From the NCBI RefSeq assembly GCF_900106925.1, contig NZ_FNNZ01000006.1, positions 124,001 to 188,000 of the forward strand: DNA of 64,000 nt. The letters are read 5' to 3'. Below, one piece after another: positions 34,271-44,176 of this stretch. The notes under the pieces were generated by a model that saw nothing but the letters and a program-made list of their open reading frames with translations, was not told the DNA's origin and searched no databases. The position numbers were made by a program, and so were the translations under genes. Each line of letters opens with the position of its first letter. Within the stretch, counting starts at the first letter, position 1. This DNA comes from Thiocapsa roseopersicina (GTDB lineage: Bacteria; Pseudomonadota; Gammaproteobacteria; Chromatiales; Chromatiaceae).

Positions 34271-37200
34271 ATGCGCGATCGCGACACACCCAAGACGACC
34301 TCATCCCGGACGATCGCACTTGCAACCCTGCTGGTTGCCCTGGCGTTGTCCACGGGCGTAGTGATCTACACCGAGCAGCAGCGCCTGCAGCTGATGCGCG
34401 CGGATACCGCTGTCCTCGCGAAGGATTACGCACACAAGATCGCGGAGACCATCGATCGCGCCTTGTCGGCAACCTATGCCTTGGCCGCGCTCGTACAAGA
34501 GGGCCAAGGCCGGATCTCCGATTTCCAAGAGATCGGCGAGGCGATGCTCCCCAAATATCCCGGGGTGGATGCCCTCTTCCTGGCACCGGACGGCGTCATC
34601 CGGGATGGCGTTCCATTTGCCGGCAACGAGCCGGTAATCGGTCTTGATCTGCTGAGCGACCCCGTGCGCGGCCCGGATGCCAGGTTGGCTTTGGAGACCG
34701 GCCGTCTGACCCTGTCCAGTCCCTACACGCTGGTGCAAGGCCAGATCGGCATCATCGGGCGCCTGCCCATCTTCCTCGACGATGCACAGGGCAATCCCGT
34801 CTTCTGGGGCTTTACCATGCCCGCATGCCGTTCCCCGATGCGATCGCACCCAGCCACCTGTCGCAGCTCGACGAGCGCGGCATCGCCTACCGACTCTGGA
34901 CCATCAAGGCGTCAACCGGCGAAAAACAGATCATCGACGCCTCGCCGGTCGAGCCGATCTCTCCGGTAGAGGCACAACTCAAGGTGCCGAACGCCACCTG
35001 GACACTGAGCCTCAGCCCGATCGACGGCTGGGGCGATCCAATCGGGCTCGGGGTCCGAGCCGGGCTGAGTCTGCTCTTCAGCCTCCTGTTGGCAACCCTG
35101 GCGAAGCTGCTGGTCGACGCACGCACCCAAAAGGCGCGGCTGGCGATGAAGGTCGCCGAGCGCACCGCCGAGGTCCGCGCGCGTGAGGTGGACTTGGAGC
35201 GCGCGGAGGCAATCGCGCAGGTCGGGAGCTGGGACTTCGATGTCCAGGCAAACCGGGCAACCGCGTCGGCCGTCGCCTGCCGAATCACCGGCGGGCTGCC
35301 CGATACGCCCTTCAGCCTCAAGCACTTCCTGGAGCAGGTTCACCCAGAGGACCGCGCAACGATCGAGGCGGCTTGGCAAGCGGCGCTTCGGGGCGAGACC
35401 TACGATGTAGAGCACCGCAGCCTTGTCGACGGCAGGCTGCGCTGGCTGCGCCAACGGGCGGTCCTGCACTTCGACCCGAGCGGAAAGCCGCTGCGCGCGC
35501 TCGGCTCGGTCGAGGACATCACCGAGCGCAAGCTGGCGCAGGAAGCGCTGCACCGTAGCGAGGCGCGTCTTCGCCAGATCCTCGACACCGCAAACGAGGG
35601 CATTTGGACGATCGACATCGAGGGTCGCACCACCTTCGCCAATCCCCGAATGGCGGAGCTCTTGGGATGTCCCATCGATCGACTCGTCGGCCGATCCTTT
35701 TTCGACTTCGTCGATCCGGACATCCGCGGGATCGCCGAGCAGAATCTCGCAAAACGCCGCGCCGGGATCGCCGAGAGGCATGAGTTCCGGTTCAAGCGGC
35801 CCGACGGATCCCACCTGTGGACGCTGGTCTCCACCAACCCGCTCTACGGCGAGGACGGCGAGGTCAACGGGGCGTTGGCCATGATCACCGACATCTCCGC
35901 GCGCAAGGAGGCCGAGGCCGAGCTGCGCATCGCCGCAATCGCCTTCGAGGCGCAGGAGGGAATGCTCGTCACCGATACGAATGAGCGCATCCTGCGGGTC
36001 AACAAAGCCTTTGCGAGAATCACCGGCTATCCGCCGGAGGAGGCGGTGGGCAAGACCCCGCGGCTACTGGGCTCAGGTCGGCACGGCACGGACTTTTTTA
36101 CCGAGATGTGGAAGCACATCCTCGAACACGGATACTGGGAAGGCGAGATCTGGAATCGGCGCAAGAGCGGCGAGATCTTTCCGGACTGGATGACCATCAC
36201 GGCCGTGAAGGATGCCCTCGGGCGCATGACCCACTATGTCGGCACACTGACCGACATCAGCCAACGCAAGAAGGACGAGGAGGCGATTCGCCGGCTCGCC
36301 TTTTATGACCCCTTGACCGGCCTGGCGAATCGCCGGCTGATGCTCGACCGGTTGAATCAGACCCTGGCCGCCTCGGCACGTTCCGGTCAGGACGGTGCCA
36401 TGATCTTCATCGACCTGGACAACTTCAAGAAGCTCAACGACACCCGCGGGCACCACATCGGCGACCTCCTGCTGGAGGAGGTCGCGCGGCGACTGACCGA
36501 GACCGTGCGCAAGAGCGACAGTGTCGCCCGTCTCGGGGGCGACGAGTTCGTCGTCCTGCTCCAGGATCTCGGCGATGACCCGGCGCAGGCGGCCGCGCTG
36601 GCCGAAGCGGTCGGCGAGAAGGTCATCGCCGCCCTGGGGATGCCCTACATGCTCGCAGGCGCGGAGCACAGCAGCTCCCCCAGTCTCGGGATCGCCATGT
36701 TCAACCGCGAGCCGCATACCGCCGAGGAGATCCTGAAACACGCGGATCTGGCCATGTACCAAGCCAAGGCCGCCGGACGTAATAGACTGCGGTTCTACGA
36801 CCCCGAGATGCAGGCGAGCGTCGACCAACGCGGCACGCTCGAACGGGAGTTGCGCCATGCCATCGGGGAAGGCCAGCTCGTCCTCTACTACCAATCGCAG
36901 GTCGACACGCAGGGGCGTGTCAACGGGGCCGAGGCGCTGGTGCGCTGGCGCCATCCGCAGCGCGGCCTGATCCCGCCGGCGCAGTTCATCGGATCGGCCG
37001 AATCGCTCGGACTGGCCCTGCCGTTGGGCCGTTGGGTCCTTGCAAGCGCCTGCGCTCAGTTGGCCGAGTGGGCGAGGCGACCGGAGAGCGCGGGGCTCAA
37101 CCTGGCAGTTAACATCAGCGGCGCGTATTTTCGCCGTCCCGAGCTTGTCGAGGACATCAGCCGGGCGCTTGACGAGAGCGGGGCAAATCCCCGACGACTC

Positions 37201-37614
37201 CGCCTGGAGTTGGCCGAGGCGACGTTGCTCGACGATCCCGAGGACTCGCTCGCCAAGATGATCGCGTTGAAGGAGACGGGCGTTGGCTTTACCCTTGACA
37301 ACTTCGGGTCCGGCTATTGCTCTTTGTCGTATCTCAAGCGACTGCCGCTCGATCAGCTGAAGATCGCCCCGGCGTTCGTACGCGAGGTCCTTGAGGATTC
37401 CGCGGACGCAACGGCCGACAGTTTCGTCGCACTTGCCGAAAGCCTTGGTCTTGCGATCATGGCCGAGGGCGTCGAGACCGAGGCGCAGCGCGATTACCTG
37501 GCCCATCATGGCTGCCGGACCTTTCAGGGCTTTCTCTTCGGGCTGCCGGGTCCGGCCGACGCGCTTTTCACGGCAGGAGCACAAGCCTCGAGCCGCAGAG
37601 ACGATGCGGCCTGA
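34271..37614 (+). pseudogene. CHASE-PAS-GGDEF-EAL cyclic-di-GMP protein, frameshifted, degenerate EAL
   Basis: About 1,110 codons in two frames. Frame one (34271-34824) encodes a membrane helix and the first part of a CHASE-like sensor domain ending at WGFTMPA. The continuation (FPDAIAPSHLSQL, second helix, PAS domains, GGDEF, EAL) is in another frame from about 34825. Aligned by eye with its neighbour at 37888, exactly one base is missing around 34818-34828. GGDEF is intact (RKSD I-site, RLGGDEF). The EAL domain keeps EALVRW and AEGVE but has DNFGSG for DDFGTG (Asn codon 37300-37302) and KIAPAF for KIDxSF (Ala codon 37366-37368), so phosphodiesterase activity is probably lost. GGAG precedes the ATG. 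It could be a real lesion, a sequencing error or split expression. Confidence 0.8.
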
Positions 37615-37887
37615 GGCCGCCCGGCCGGGGCGGATCTCAAACGAGATTCGGCGAGGAAAGACCGATCGAATCAGTGCTTCCCGATACCGACGGATGGGCT
37701 GAAACTGGCGGGGCACGGCCCAACGTCGGCGTACCCCGCGAGCACCAAAAAAAGACGATATCGCACAGTCGAACCGACACCCACAGACTCTCGCTCGCGG
37801 GTATATTCAAGCCGGCCACGTCGCCCCGACGCCGACGCAGCCGACGACGTCCTGCACCGGAGCCGGCAGATATGGAGCTCGACCGCG

Positions 37888-40872
37888 ATGACTCATTCCT
37901 CCCTGCGAGCCCGAGCCCGACCCGGGGTGGTCGCGGCCCTGGTGTTCCTGACGGCCTCCATCCTTGCCGGGGGGGCGATCCTCTACTTCGAGCGACAGCG
38001 CATTGCGCTCGCCCGTGCCGATGCGGCCGCGATCGCCGACGATTACGCGGACATCCTCGAGATCCAGATCGATCGCGCCCTGTCGGTAACCTACGCGCTG
38101 GCCGCATTGGTCCATCAGGGCGGAGGAGGAATCGACGGATTCGAGACGACGGCCCGTGCACTCTTGCCCTTCTACGAGAACGTCGAGGCCCTTTATCTGG
38201 CACCCGAGGGCATCGTCCGGCAGGTCTTCCCCTTGGAAACCAACGAAGCGGCGCTCGGTTTGAATTTGCTTGAAGATCCGGAGCAGCGCATCGAAGCACG
38301 CCTGGCCCGCGACACCGGTCGGCTGACCCTGGCAGGTCCGTTCGAGCTGGTGCAGGGCGGAGAGGGTGTGGTCGGGCGCCTACCTGTCTTCTTGGAGGAT
38401 GCGCAGGGCAACCCGCTGTTCTGGGGTTTTACGATGGCGATGTTGCGCACCCCGTCGGCACTCGCGCCCGCCGGGTTGTCGCAGTTGAACGAACGCGGTT
38501 TCGAGCTCGCACTCTGGCGCACCGACCCGCGCAGCGGCGCGGTGCAGATCATCGAACAATCCTCGCCCGCGCCACTCTCCGACCCGGTGAACCAACCGGT
38601 GCCGCTGCCGAACGCCACCTGGACATTGAGCGTCAGCCCGGTGTGGGGCTGGTCCGATCCCGCAGGATTGGCGGTCAAGGGTGCATCGGGGGTCTCGCTT
38701 GCGCTGCTGCTGGCCGCCCTCGCCGGCCTGCTGGCCCAATCCCGGATCGACCGTGAAAGACTCGAGGACCTGGTGCGCGAGCGTACGACGCAGATCCGTG
38801 CCCGCGAGTCCGAGCTCACGCGCGCCCAAGCGGTCGCGAAGGTCGGCAGTTGGACGCTGGACCTGGCGAGCGGTCGCGTGCAACGCTCCGAGGAGGCCGA
38901 CCGGATCTTGGGGCCGCACGAGGGCAAGCAGTGCACGGCGCAGGCGCTGTTCGGTCCCGTTCATCCGGAGGACCTGGAGATCACGGAGCAGGCCTGGCAG
39001 GCGGCGTGCGCGGGCGAGGCGTTCGATATCTGCTACCGGATCCTGAACGGCGAACGGCTTTCCTGGCTTCGAGCCCGTCTCGAGCCCGCGCCCGCCACAT
39101 CGAACCAGCGCCGCTGCAGTGTCGGCACCCTGCAGGACATCACGGAGCATAAGGCTGCCGATTCGGCCTTGCGCGAGAGCGAAGGGTTTCTCAACTCCGT
39201 CATGGAGATCCTTCCCGTAGGAATCTGGTTCCTGAACGAGACGGGCGAGATTCGATTCATCAACGACGCCGGGAAGCGGATTTGGGCCGGCAGCCGTTAT
39301 GTCGGGATCGAGCGGTTCGGCGAGTACAAAGCCTGGTGGCTGGACAGCGGCAAGCCGATCGAGCCTCATGACTGGGCGGCGTCACGCGCCATCGCCCGCG
39401 GCGAGACCTCGCTGGGCGAGCAGATCGAGATCGAGTGCTTCGACGGCACGCGCAAGATCGTCCTCAATTCGGCCGTGCCGTTGCGCGGAGCCGACGGGGC
39501 CGTCAAGGGAGTGGTCGTCGTCAACCAGGACATCACCCGGGACAAGGCTGCCGAGGACGAGATCCGGCGGCTCGCCTTCTACGACCCCCTGACCTGCCTG
39601 CCCAATCGCCGGCTCCTCCTCGAGCATCTCTCCCACGCGCAGGCCACGAGTGCCCGCAGCATGAGCGAGGGGGCGCTCCTGTTCATCGATCTGGACAACT
39701 TCAAGACACTCAACGACACCTACGGCCACGACACCGGCGATCTGCTGCTGCGGCAGGTCGCCGAGCGGCTGAGCGCCTGCGTGCGCGAGTGCGACACAGT
39801 GGCCCGCCTCGGGGGCGACGAGTTCGTGGTGATGCTCGAGGACCTGGGCACGGACGCCGAAGAGGCGGCTTTGCAGGCCGAGCGTGTCGCCGAAAAGATC
39901 CTTGCCAACCTGAACCCGCCCTATCGGATCGCCGAGCAGTCGCACCACAGTACCCCGAGCATCGGAATCACGCTCTTCAGCGGCCACCGGGAGAGCCTGG
40001 AAGAGTTGCTCAAGCGCGCCGACCTGGCGATGTATCAGGCCAAGGCCGCAGGCCGAAACACACTCTGCTTCTTCGACCCGGAGATGCATGCAGTCCTGGC
40101 TCGGCGCGCCGCGCTCGAAGTCGACCTGCGTCAGGGCCTGCTCGACGGGCAGTTCTTCCTCCAGTACCAGCCGCAGGTCGACGATGCCGGCGGCGTGACC
40201 GGCGCCGAAGCACTGTTGCGCTGGCGCCATCCCCAGCGCGGGATGGTCTCGCCGGGCGAGTTCATCCCGGTGGCGGAGTCCTCGGGTCTGATCCTGCCGC
40301 TCGGTCAGTGGGTGCTCGAGGCCGCCGCTCGTCAGCTCGCCGTCTGGTCGAGGCAATACGAAACCAGTCATCTGTCTTTGGCGGTGAACATCAGTGCGCG
40401 CCAGTTCCGCGACCCGCGCTTCGTGGAGCAAGTCCTGCGGATCATCGAGCAAACCGGAGCGAATCCGCAGCGCCTCAAGCTCGAGATCACCGAGAGCCTC
40501 CTGCTCGACGACATCGGGGATGCCATCGACAAGATGTCGGCGCTCAAATCCCACGGGGTGGGTTTCTCGCTGGACGACTTCGGCACCGGGTACTCCTCGC
40601 TCTCCTATCTCAAGCGCCTGCCGCTCGATCAATTGAAGATCGACCAGTCGTTCGTGCGCGATGTGCTCACCGACCCCAACGACGCGGCCATCGCCCGCAC
40701 CATCGTCGCGTTGGCGCAAACGCTCGGCCTCGGCGTCATTGCCGAAGGGGTCGAGACGGCGGAGCAGCGGAGCTTTCTCTCCGAGCACGGATGTCGAGCC
40801 TTCCAAGGCTATCTGTTCGGACGGCCGGGCGCCGCCGAGGATCTGCTTGCGCAATCGCCGACGGTGGCTTGA
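37888..40872 (+). CDS. CHASE-PAS-GGDEF-EAL diguanylate cyclase/phosphodiesterase
   Basis: 994 residues, inner-membrane cyclic-di-GMP enzyme. Layout: helix 14-33, periplasmic CHASE-like sensor (about 40-255), second helix near 265-285 (VSLALLLAALAGLLAQ), two PAS domains (about 305-420 and 430-550), GGDEF domain (about 553-720; LDNFKTLNDTYGHDTGD, RECD inhibitory site five residues before GGDEF, then RLGGDEFVV) and EAL domain (about 730-985; EALLRW, LEITESLLL, DDFGTGYSSLSYL, KIDQSF, AEGVET). All key GGDEF and EAL residues are canonical. Very similar throughout to the preceding gene, so the pair is a tandem duplication. The ligand of the sensor is unknown. Confidence 0.9.
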   Translation: MTHSSLRARARPGVVAALVFLTASILAGGAILYFERQRIALARADAAAIADDYADILEIQIDRALSVTYALAALVHQGGGGIDGFETTARALLPFYENVEALYLAPEGIVRQVFPLETNEAALGLNLLEDPEQRIEARLARDTGRLTLAGPFELVQGGEGVVGRLPVFLEDAQGNPLFWGFTMAMLRTPSALAPAGLSQLNERGFELALWRTDPRSGAVQIIEQSSPAPLSDPVNQPVPLPNATWTLSVSPVWGWSDPAGLAVKGASGVSLALLLAALAGLLAQSRIDRERLEDLVRERTTQIRARESELTRAQAVAKVGSWTLDLASGRVQRSEEADRILGPHEGKQCTAQALFGPVHPEDLEITEQAWQAACAGEAFDICYRILNGERLSWLRARLEPAPATSNQRRCSVGTLQDITEHKAADSALRESEGFLNSVMEILPVGIWFLNETGEIRFINDAGKRIWAGSRYVGIERFGEYKAWWLDSGKPIEPHDWAASRAIARGETSLGEQIEIECFDGTRKIVLNSAVPLRGADGAVKGVVVVNQDITRDKAAEDEIRRLAFYDPLTCLPNRRLLLEHLSHAQATSARSMSEGALLFIDLDNFKTLNDTYGHDTGDLLLRQVAERLSACVRECDTVARLGGDEFVVMLEDLGTDAEEAALQAERVAEKILANLNPPYRIAEQSHHSTPSIGITLFSGHRESLEELLKRADLAMYQAKAAGRNTLCFFDPEMHAVLARRAALEVDLRQGLLDGQFFLQYQPQVDDAGGVTGAEALLRWRHPQRGMVSPGEFIPVAESSGLILPLGQWVLEAAARQLAVWSRQYETSHLSLAVNISARQFRDPRFVEQVLRIIEQTGANPQRLKLEITESLLLDDIGDAIDKMSALKSHGVGFSLDDFGTGYSSLSYLKRLPLDQLKIDQSFVRDVLTDPNDAAIARTIVALAQTLGLGVIAEGVETAEQRSFLSEHGCRAFQGYLFGRPGAAEDLLAQSPTVA

Positions 40873-40968
40873 TCCGCAGAGGCGCGTCCGCACGGGGACG
40901 CCTGCGAACGGACGGTGGTATCCTTGGCCCGAGCGAGTCACCGTCCTCCCGTCCAGGCAGTCGCGCGC

Positions 40969-43785
40969 ATGAATCTTCTCTTCGTCGTTCTCATTCCCTT
41001 CATCGGGGCCGGCCTGGCTGCGTGGGTCTCGCGCTTCGGACGGCTGCAATCGGCCTGGATGGCCGGAGGCGTGGCCCTGGCCTCACTGATCGCGCTGGCG
41101 CCGAGCGTGACCGCCCCGTTTCTGGGCGAGACCCTGGTACAACGCATCCCCTGGATACCCGCGCTGGGACTCGATCTCGCGTTCCGGCTCGACGGGCTGG
41201 GTCTGCTGTTCGCCCTGATGATCCTGGGGATCGGTCTGCTGGTGATCCTCTACGCGCGCTATTACCTGGCCGAGCGCGACTGCATGGGCCGGTTCTACGG
41301 CTATCTGCTGCTCTTCATGGGCTCGATGCTCGGCATCGTCCTGTCCGAGAACCTGATCCTGCTCCTGATGTTCTGGGAGCTGACGAGTCTGTCGTCCTTC
41401 CTGCTCATCAGCTACTGGCAACATCGCGAGGATGCCCGAACGGGGGCGCGCATGGCGCTTGCCGTCACGGGGCTGGGCGGGCTCGCCATGCTCGGCGGCT
41501 TCGTGCTGCTCGGCGAGATGGTCGGAAGCTACGATCTATCGGTGGTTCTCGCCAGCGGCGACCTGATCCGCTCCGACCCGCTCTACACCCCGATGCTGGT
41601 GTTGATCCTGCTCGGCGCCTTTACCAAGTCCGCGCAGTTCCCGTTCCATTTTTGGCTGCCGCACGCGATGGCGGCACCCACCCCCGTGTCGGCCTATCTG
41701 CACTCGGCAACCCTGGTCAAAGCGGGCGTCTTCCTGCTGGCACGCCTGTTCCCGGTGCTTTCGGGGACGACCGAGTGGTCGGTCCTGGTCATGGGCGCGG
41801 GGCTTTCGACCCTCTTGATCGGCGCCTATTTCGCCCTCTTCAAGCACGATCTGAAGGGTCTGCTCGCCTATTCGACCATCAGCCATCTCGGCCTCATCAC
41901 GCTGCTGTTCGGCATCGGGACACCGCTCGCCGCGGTCGCCGGTGTCTTCCACATCATCAACCACGCGACCTTCAAGGCGTCGCTCTTCATGGCCGCGGGC
42001 ATCATCGATCATGAGTGCGGGACGCGCGATATGCGGCGCATCAACGGTCTCTGGCGCTACATGCCCTACACGGGGACGCTGGCGATGGTCGCTGCGGCGG
42101 CCATGGCCGGAGTTCCGCTCTTCAACGGGTTCCTCTCCAAGGAGATGTTCTTCGGCGAGACGGTCACCTTCTCGGCGAACCATACATGGGAGTGGCTCCT
42201 GCCCAGCGCCGTCGTCGTCGCGGGGATCTTTGCCGTGGCCTATTCGCTGCGCTTCATCCACGACGTCTTCTTCAACGGCGACCCGGTCGATCTGCCCAAG
42301 ACCCCGCACGAGCCACCGCGCTGGATGAAGGTGCCGGTAGAGATCCTGGTCGCGATCTGTCTCCTGGTCGGGATGCTACCGGCCTTCACCGTGGCTCCGC
42401 TGCTCTCCGTGGCGGCGACGGGCGTGCTTCAGAGCGCCCCGCCGGACTACGACCTGGCCATCTGGCACGGGGTCAACGCCGCGCTGATCATGAGCATCGC
42501 CGCGTCGGTCGGCGGCATCCTGCTCTATGTGGGGCGTCGCCCGCTGTTCAACCTCGCCACCAAGCTCGAAGGACTCCTCGATGCCAGGGCCGTCTTCGAT
42601 TGGCTCCTGAAGGGTCTCCTCGCTCTGGCCGGCGCCGTCACACGCACCCTGGATACCGGCTCGCTGCAGCGCATGCTGCTCGTCTTCATCCTGTCGGCGC
42701 TGACCCTGGGGACGGTCGGTTTCCTCGGCGGCGATGCACCCCTGACCGGCGATCACGACCTTTTGCCTGCCGATGCGGTGAGCCTGCTCGTCACGATCGC
42801 TCTGATCACCGTCGCCCTCTGGACGGTCATCCTGCACCGTCGCCGCCTGACCGCACTCATCGTCATGGGTGCCTTGGGCCTGCTGGTGTCGCTCATCTTC
42901 GTGAAGTTCTCGGCGCCGGACCTCGCCTTGACCCAACTCTCGGTGGAGGTGGTGACGATCGTCCTGCTGCTGTTGGCGCTCTATTTCCTTCCGCAACACA
43001 GCCCGAGCGAATCGAGCCGGGCCCGGCGGATCCGGGATATCGGGGTGGCCGGCTTGGCCGGCGGCGGCGCGGCGGCACTGACATGGTCGGTGCTGACCCG
43101 GCCTTACGAGAGCATCGCGGACTTCTTCCTGGAAAACAGCGTGCCCGGAGGCGGGGGCGCGAACGTGGTCAACGTGATCCTGGTGGATTTCCGCGGCTTC
43201 GACACACTGGGCGAGATCTCGGTCCTGGCCCTCGCCGGCCTGGGAATCTATGCGATGCTGAAGGATCTGCGTCTGCCCGGACCGACCTGCGATGCACGCG
43301 GGCGACCTTGGAACTGGGACATGCACCCGACCATTATGGCGGCATTGACGCGTCTCCTGCTGCCGCTCGCCCTGCTTGTCTCGGCCTTCATCTTCCTGCG
43401 CGGACATAACCTGCCGGGCGGCGGTTTCATCGCCGGGCTCATCACCGCGATCGCCTTGATCATGCAGTACTTGGCGAACGGCGTGGAATGGACACACAGC
43501 CGCATGACCTCCAATCTGCATCCGGTCATCGGTGCCGGGTTGATGATCGGATTGCTCACCGGGCTCGCGAGCCTGGTCTTCGGCTATCCCTTCCTGACCT
43601 CCGCATTCACCCACGTGCACTGGCCGGTGATCGGGGACTTCGAGCTGGCCTCGGCAATCGCCTTCGATCTCGGGGTCTATCTCGTGGTGGTCGGGGCGAC
43701 GCTCCTGATCTTGGTGCATCTCGGCCTGATGCATCACGCCAGTCATCCGGACGAGCCGGAACCCTCCGCGCCGAACCATGCTTGA
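40969..43785 (+). CDS. mrpAB: Na+/H+ antiporter Mrp subunits A and B, fused
   Basis: 938 residues. Fusion of MrpA (NuoL-like proton channel, about 1-770) and MrpB (about 790-935) as in the Sha/Pha systems of Pseudomonas and rhizobia. NuoL-like motifs: LMFWELTSLSSFLLISYW, AFTKSAQFPFHFWLPHAMAA, PVSAYLHSATLVKAGVFLL, KGLLAYSTISHLGL, NHATFKASLFM. The MrpB part has LRGHNLPGGGFIAGLITAIA. The first gene of mrpABCDEFG, a heterooligomeric antiporter that exchanges Na+ for H+ in the inner membrane. The ATG at 40969 matches the MNLLFVVLIPF family start. Confidence 0.95.
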   Translation: MNLLFVVLIPFIGAGLAAWVSRFGRLQSAWMAGGVALASLIALAPSVTAPFLGETLVQRIPWIPALGLDLAFRLDGLGLLFALMILGIGLLVILYARYYLAERDCMGRFYGYLLLFMGSMLGIVLSENLILLLMFWELTSLSSFLLISYWQHREDARTGARMALAVTGLGGLAMLGGFVLLGEMVGSYDLSVVLASGDLIRSDPLYTPMLVLILLGAFTKSAQFPFHFWLPHAMAAPTPVSAYLHSATLVKAGVFLLARLFPVLSGTTEWSVLVMGAGLSTLLIGAYFALFKHDLKGLLAYSTISHLGLITLLFGIGTPLAAVAGVFHIINHATFKASLFMAAGIIDHECGTRDMRRINGLWRYMPYTGTLAMVAAAAMAGVPLFNGFLSKEMFFGETVTFSANHTWEWLLPSAVVVAGIFAVAYSLRFIHDVFFNGDPVDLPKTPHEPPRWMKVPVEILVAICLLVGMLPAFTVAPLLSVAATGVLQSAPPDYDLAIWHGVNAALIMSIAASVGGILLYVGRRPLFNLATKLEGLLDARAVFDWLLKGLLALAGAVTRTLDTGSLQRMLLVFILSALTLGTVGFLGGDAPLTGDHDLLPADAVSLLVTIALITVALWTVILHRRRLTALIVMGALGLLVSLIFVKFSAPDLALTQLSVEVVTIVLLLLALYFLPQHSPSESSRARRIRDIGVAGLAGGGAAALTWSVLTRPYESIADFFLENSVPGGGGANVVNVILVDFRGFDTLGEISVLALAGLGIYAMLKDLRLPGPTCDARGRPWNWDMHPTIMAALTRLLLPLALLVSAFIFLRGHNLPGGGFIAGLITAIALIMQYLANGVEWTHSRMTSNLHPVIGAGLMIGLLTGLASLVFGYPFLTSAFTHVHWPVIGDFELASAIAFDLGVYLVVVGATLLILVHLGLMHHASHPDEPEPSAPNHA

Positions 43786-43798
43786 GGAACCGTTGTCG

Positions 43799-44176
43799 AT
43801 GGAAGCCCTGATCGCCCTGATCATCGGTGTCTTGACCGCCTGCGGGGTCTACCTTGCACTGCGGGCGCGCACCTTCCCCGTGGTCATCGGACTGACCCTG
43901 CTGTCCTACGCCGTGAATCTCTTCCTCTTCGTCACCGGGCGCTTGACCGTCGGCCAACCCGCGGTGATCTCGGATCAGGCCGTCGGCTATACCGATCCCC
44001 TGCCTCAGGCGCTGGTGCTGACGGCCATCGTCATCAGCTTCGGCATGACCGCCTTCATCATCATGCTGGCGCTCAAGGCGCGTGCCGAGCTGGGAACAGA
44101 TCAGGTGGATGGCCGACTCGACGGCGGCGACGCCCCGAATGAGCGCGGGCCGGAACGCGGGAGACAGCACGGATGA
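43799..44176 (+). CDS. mrpC: Na+/H+ antiporter Mrp subunit C
   Basis: 125 residues, NuoK-like membrane subunit with three helices (ALIALIIGVLTACGVYLAL; FPVVIGLTLLSYAVNLFLF; ALVLTAIVISFGMTAFIIML). It carries the conserved DPLPQALVLTAIVIS segment of MrpC. The C-terminus is a hydrophilic tail of about 30 residues. An ATG at 43778 overlapping the mrpAB stop is in frame and would add seven residues; the later ATG gives the family N-terminus, while GAGGA at 43784 is 11 nt before it. It overlaps mrpD by 4 nt. Confidence 0.92.
   Translation: MEALIALIIGVLTACGVYLALRARTFPVVIGLTLLSYAVNLFLFVTGRLTVGQPAVISDQAVGYTDPLPQALVLTAIVISFGMTAFIIMLALKARAELGTDQVDGRLDGGDAPNERGPERGRQHG

Noticed and set aside
36073-41049. 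Long minus-strand frames across the GGDEF-EAL genes (547 and 555 codons)
   Set aside because: They lie opposite well-defined domains of c-di-GMP proteins and encode low-complexity Arg/Leu-rich sequence without motifs.
39435-42014. An 859-codon plus-strand frame overlapping the second GGDEF-EAL gene and mrpAB
   Set aside because: It spans two real genes in a different frame and is dominated by Arg, Pro and Ala; a GC-driven shadow frame.
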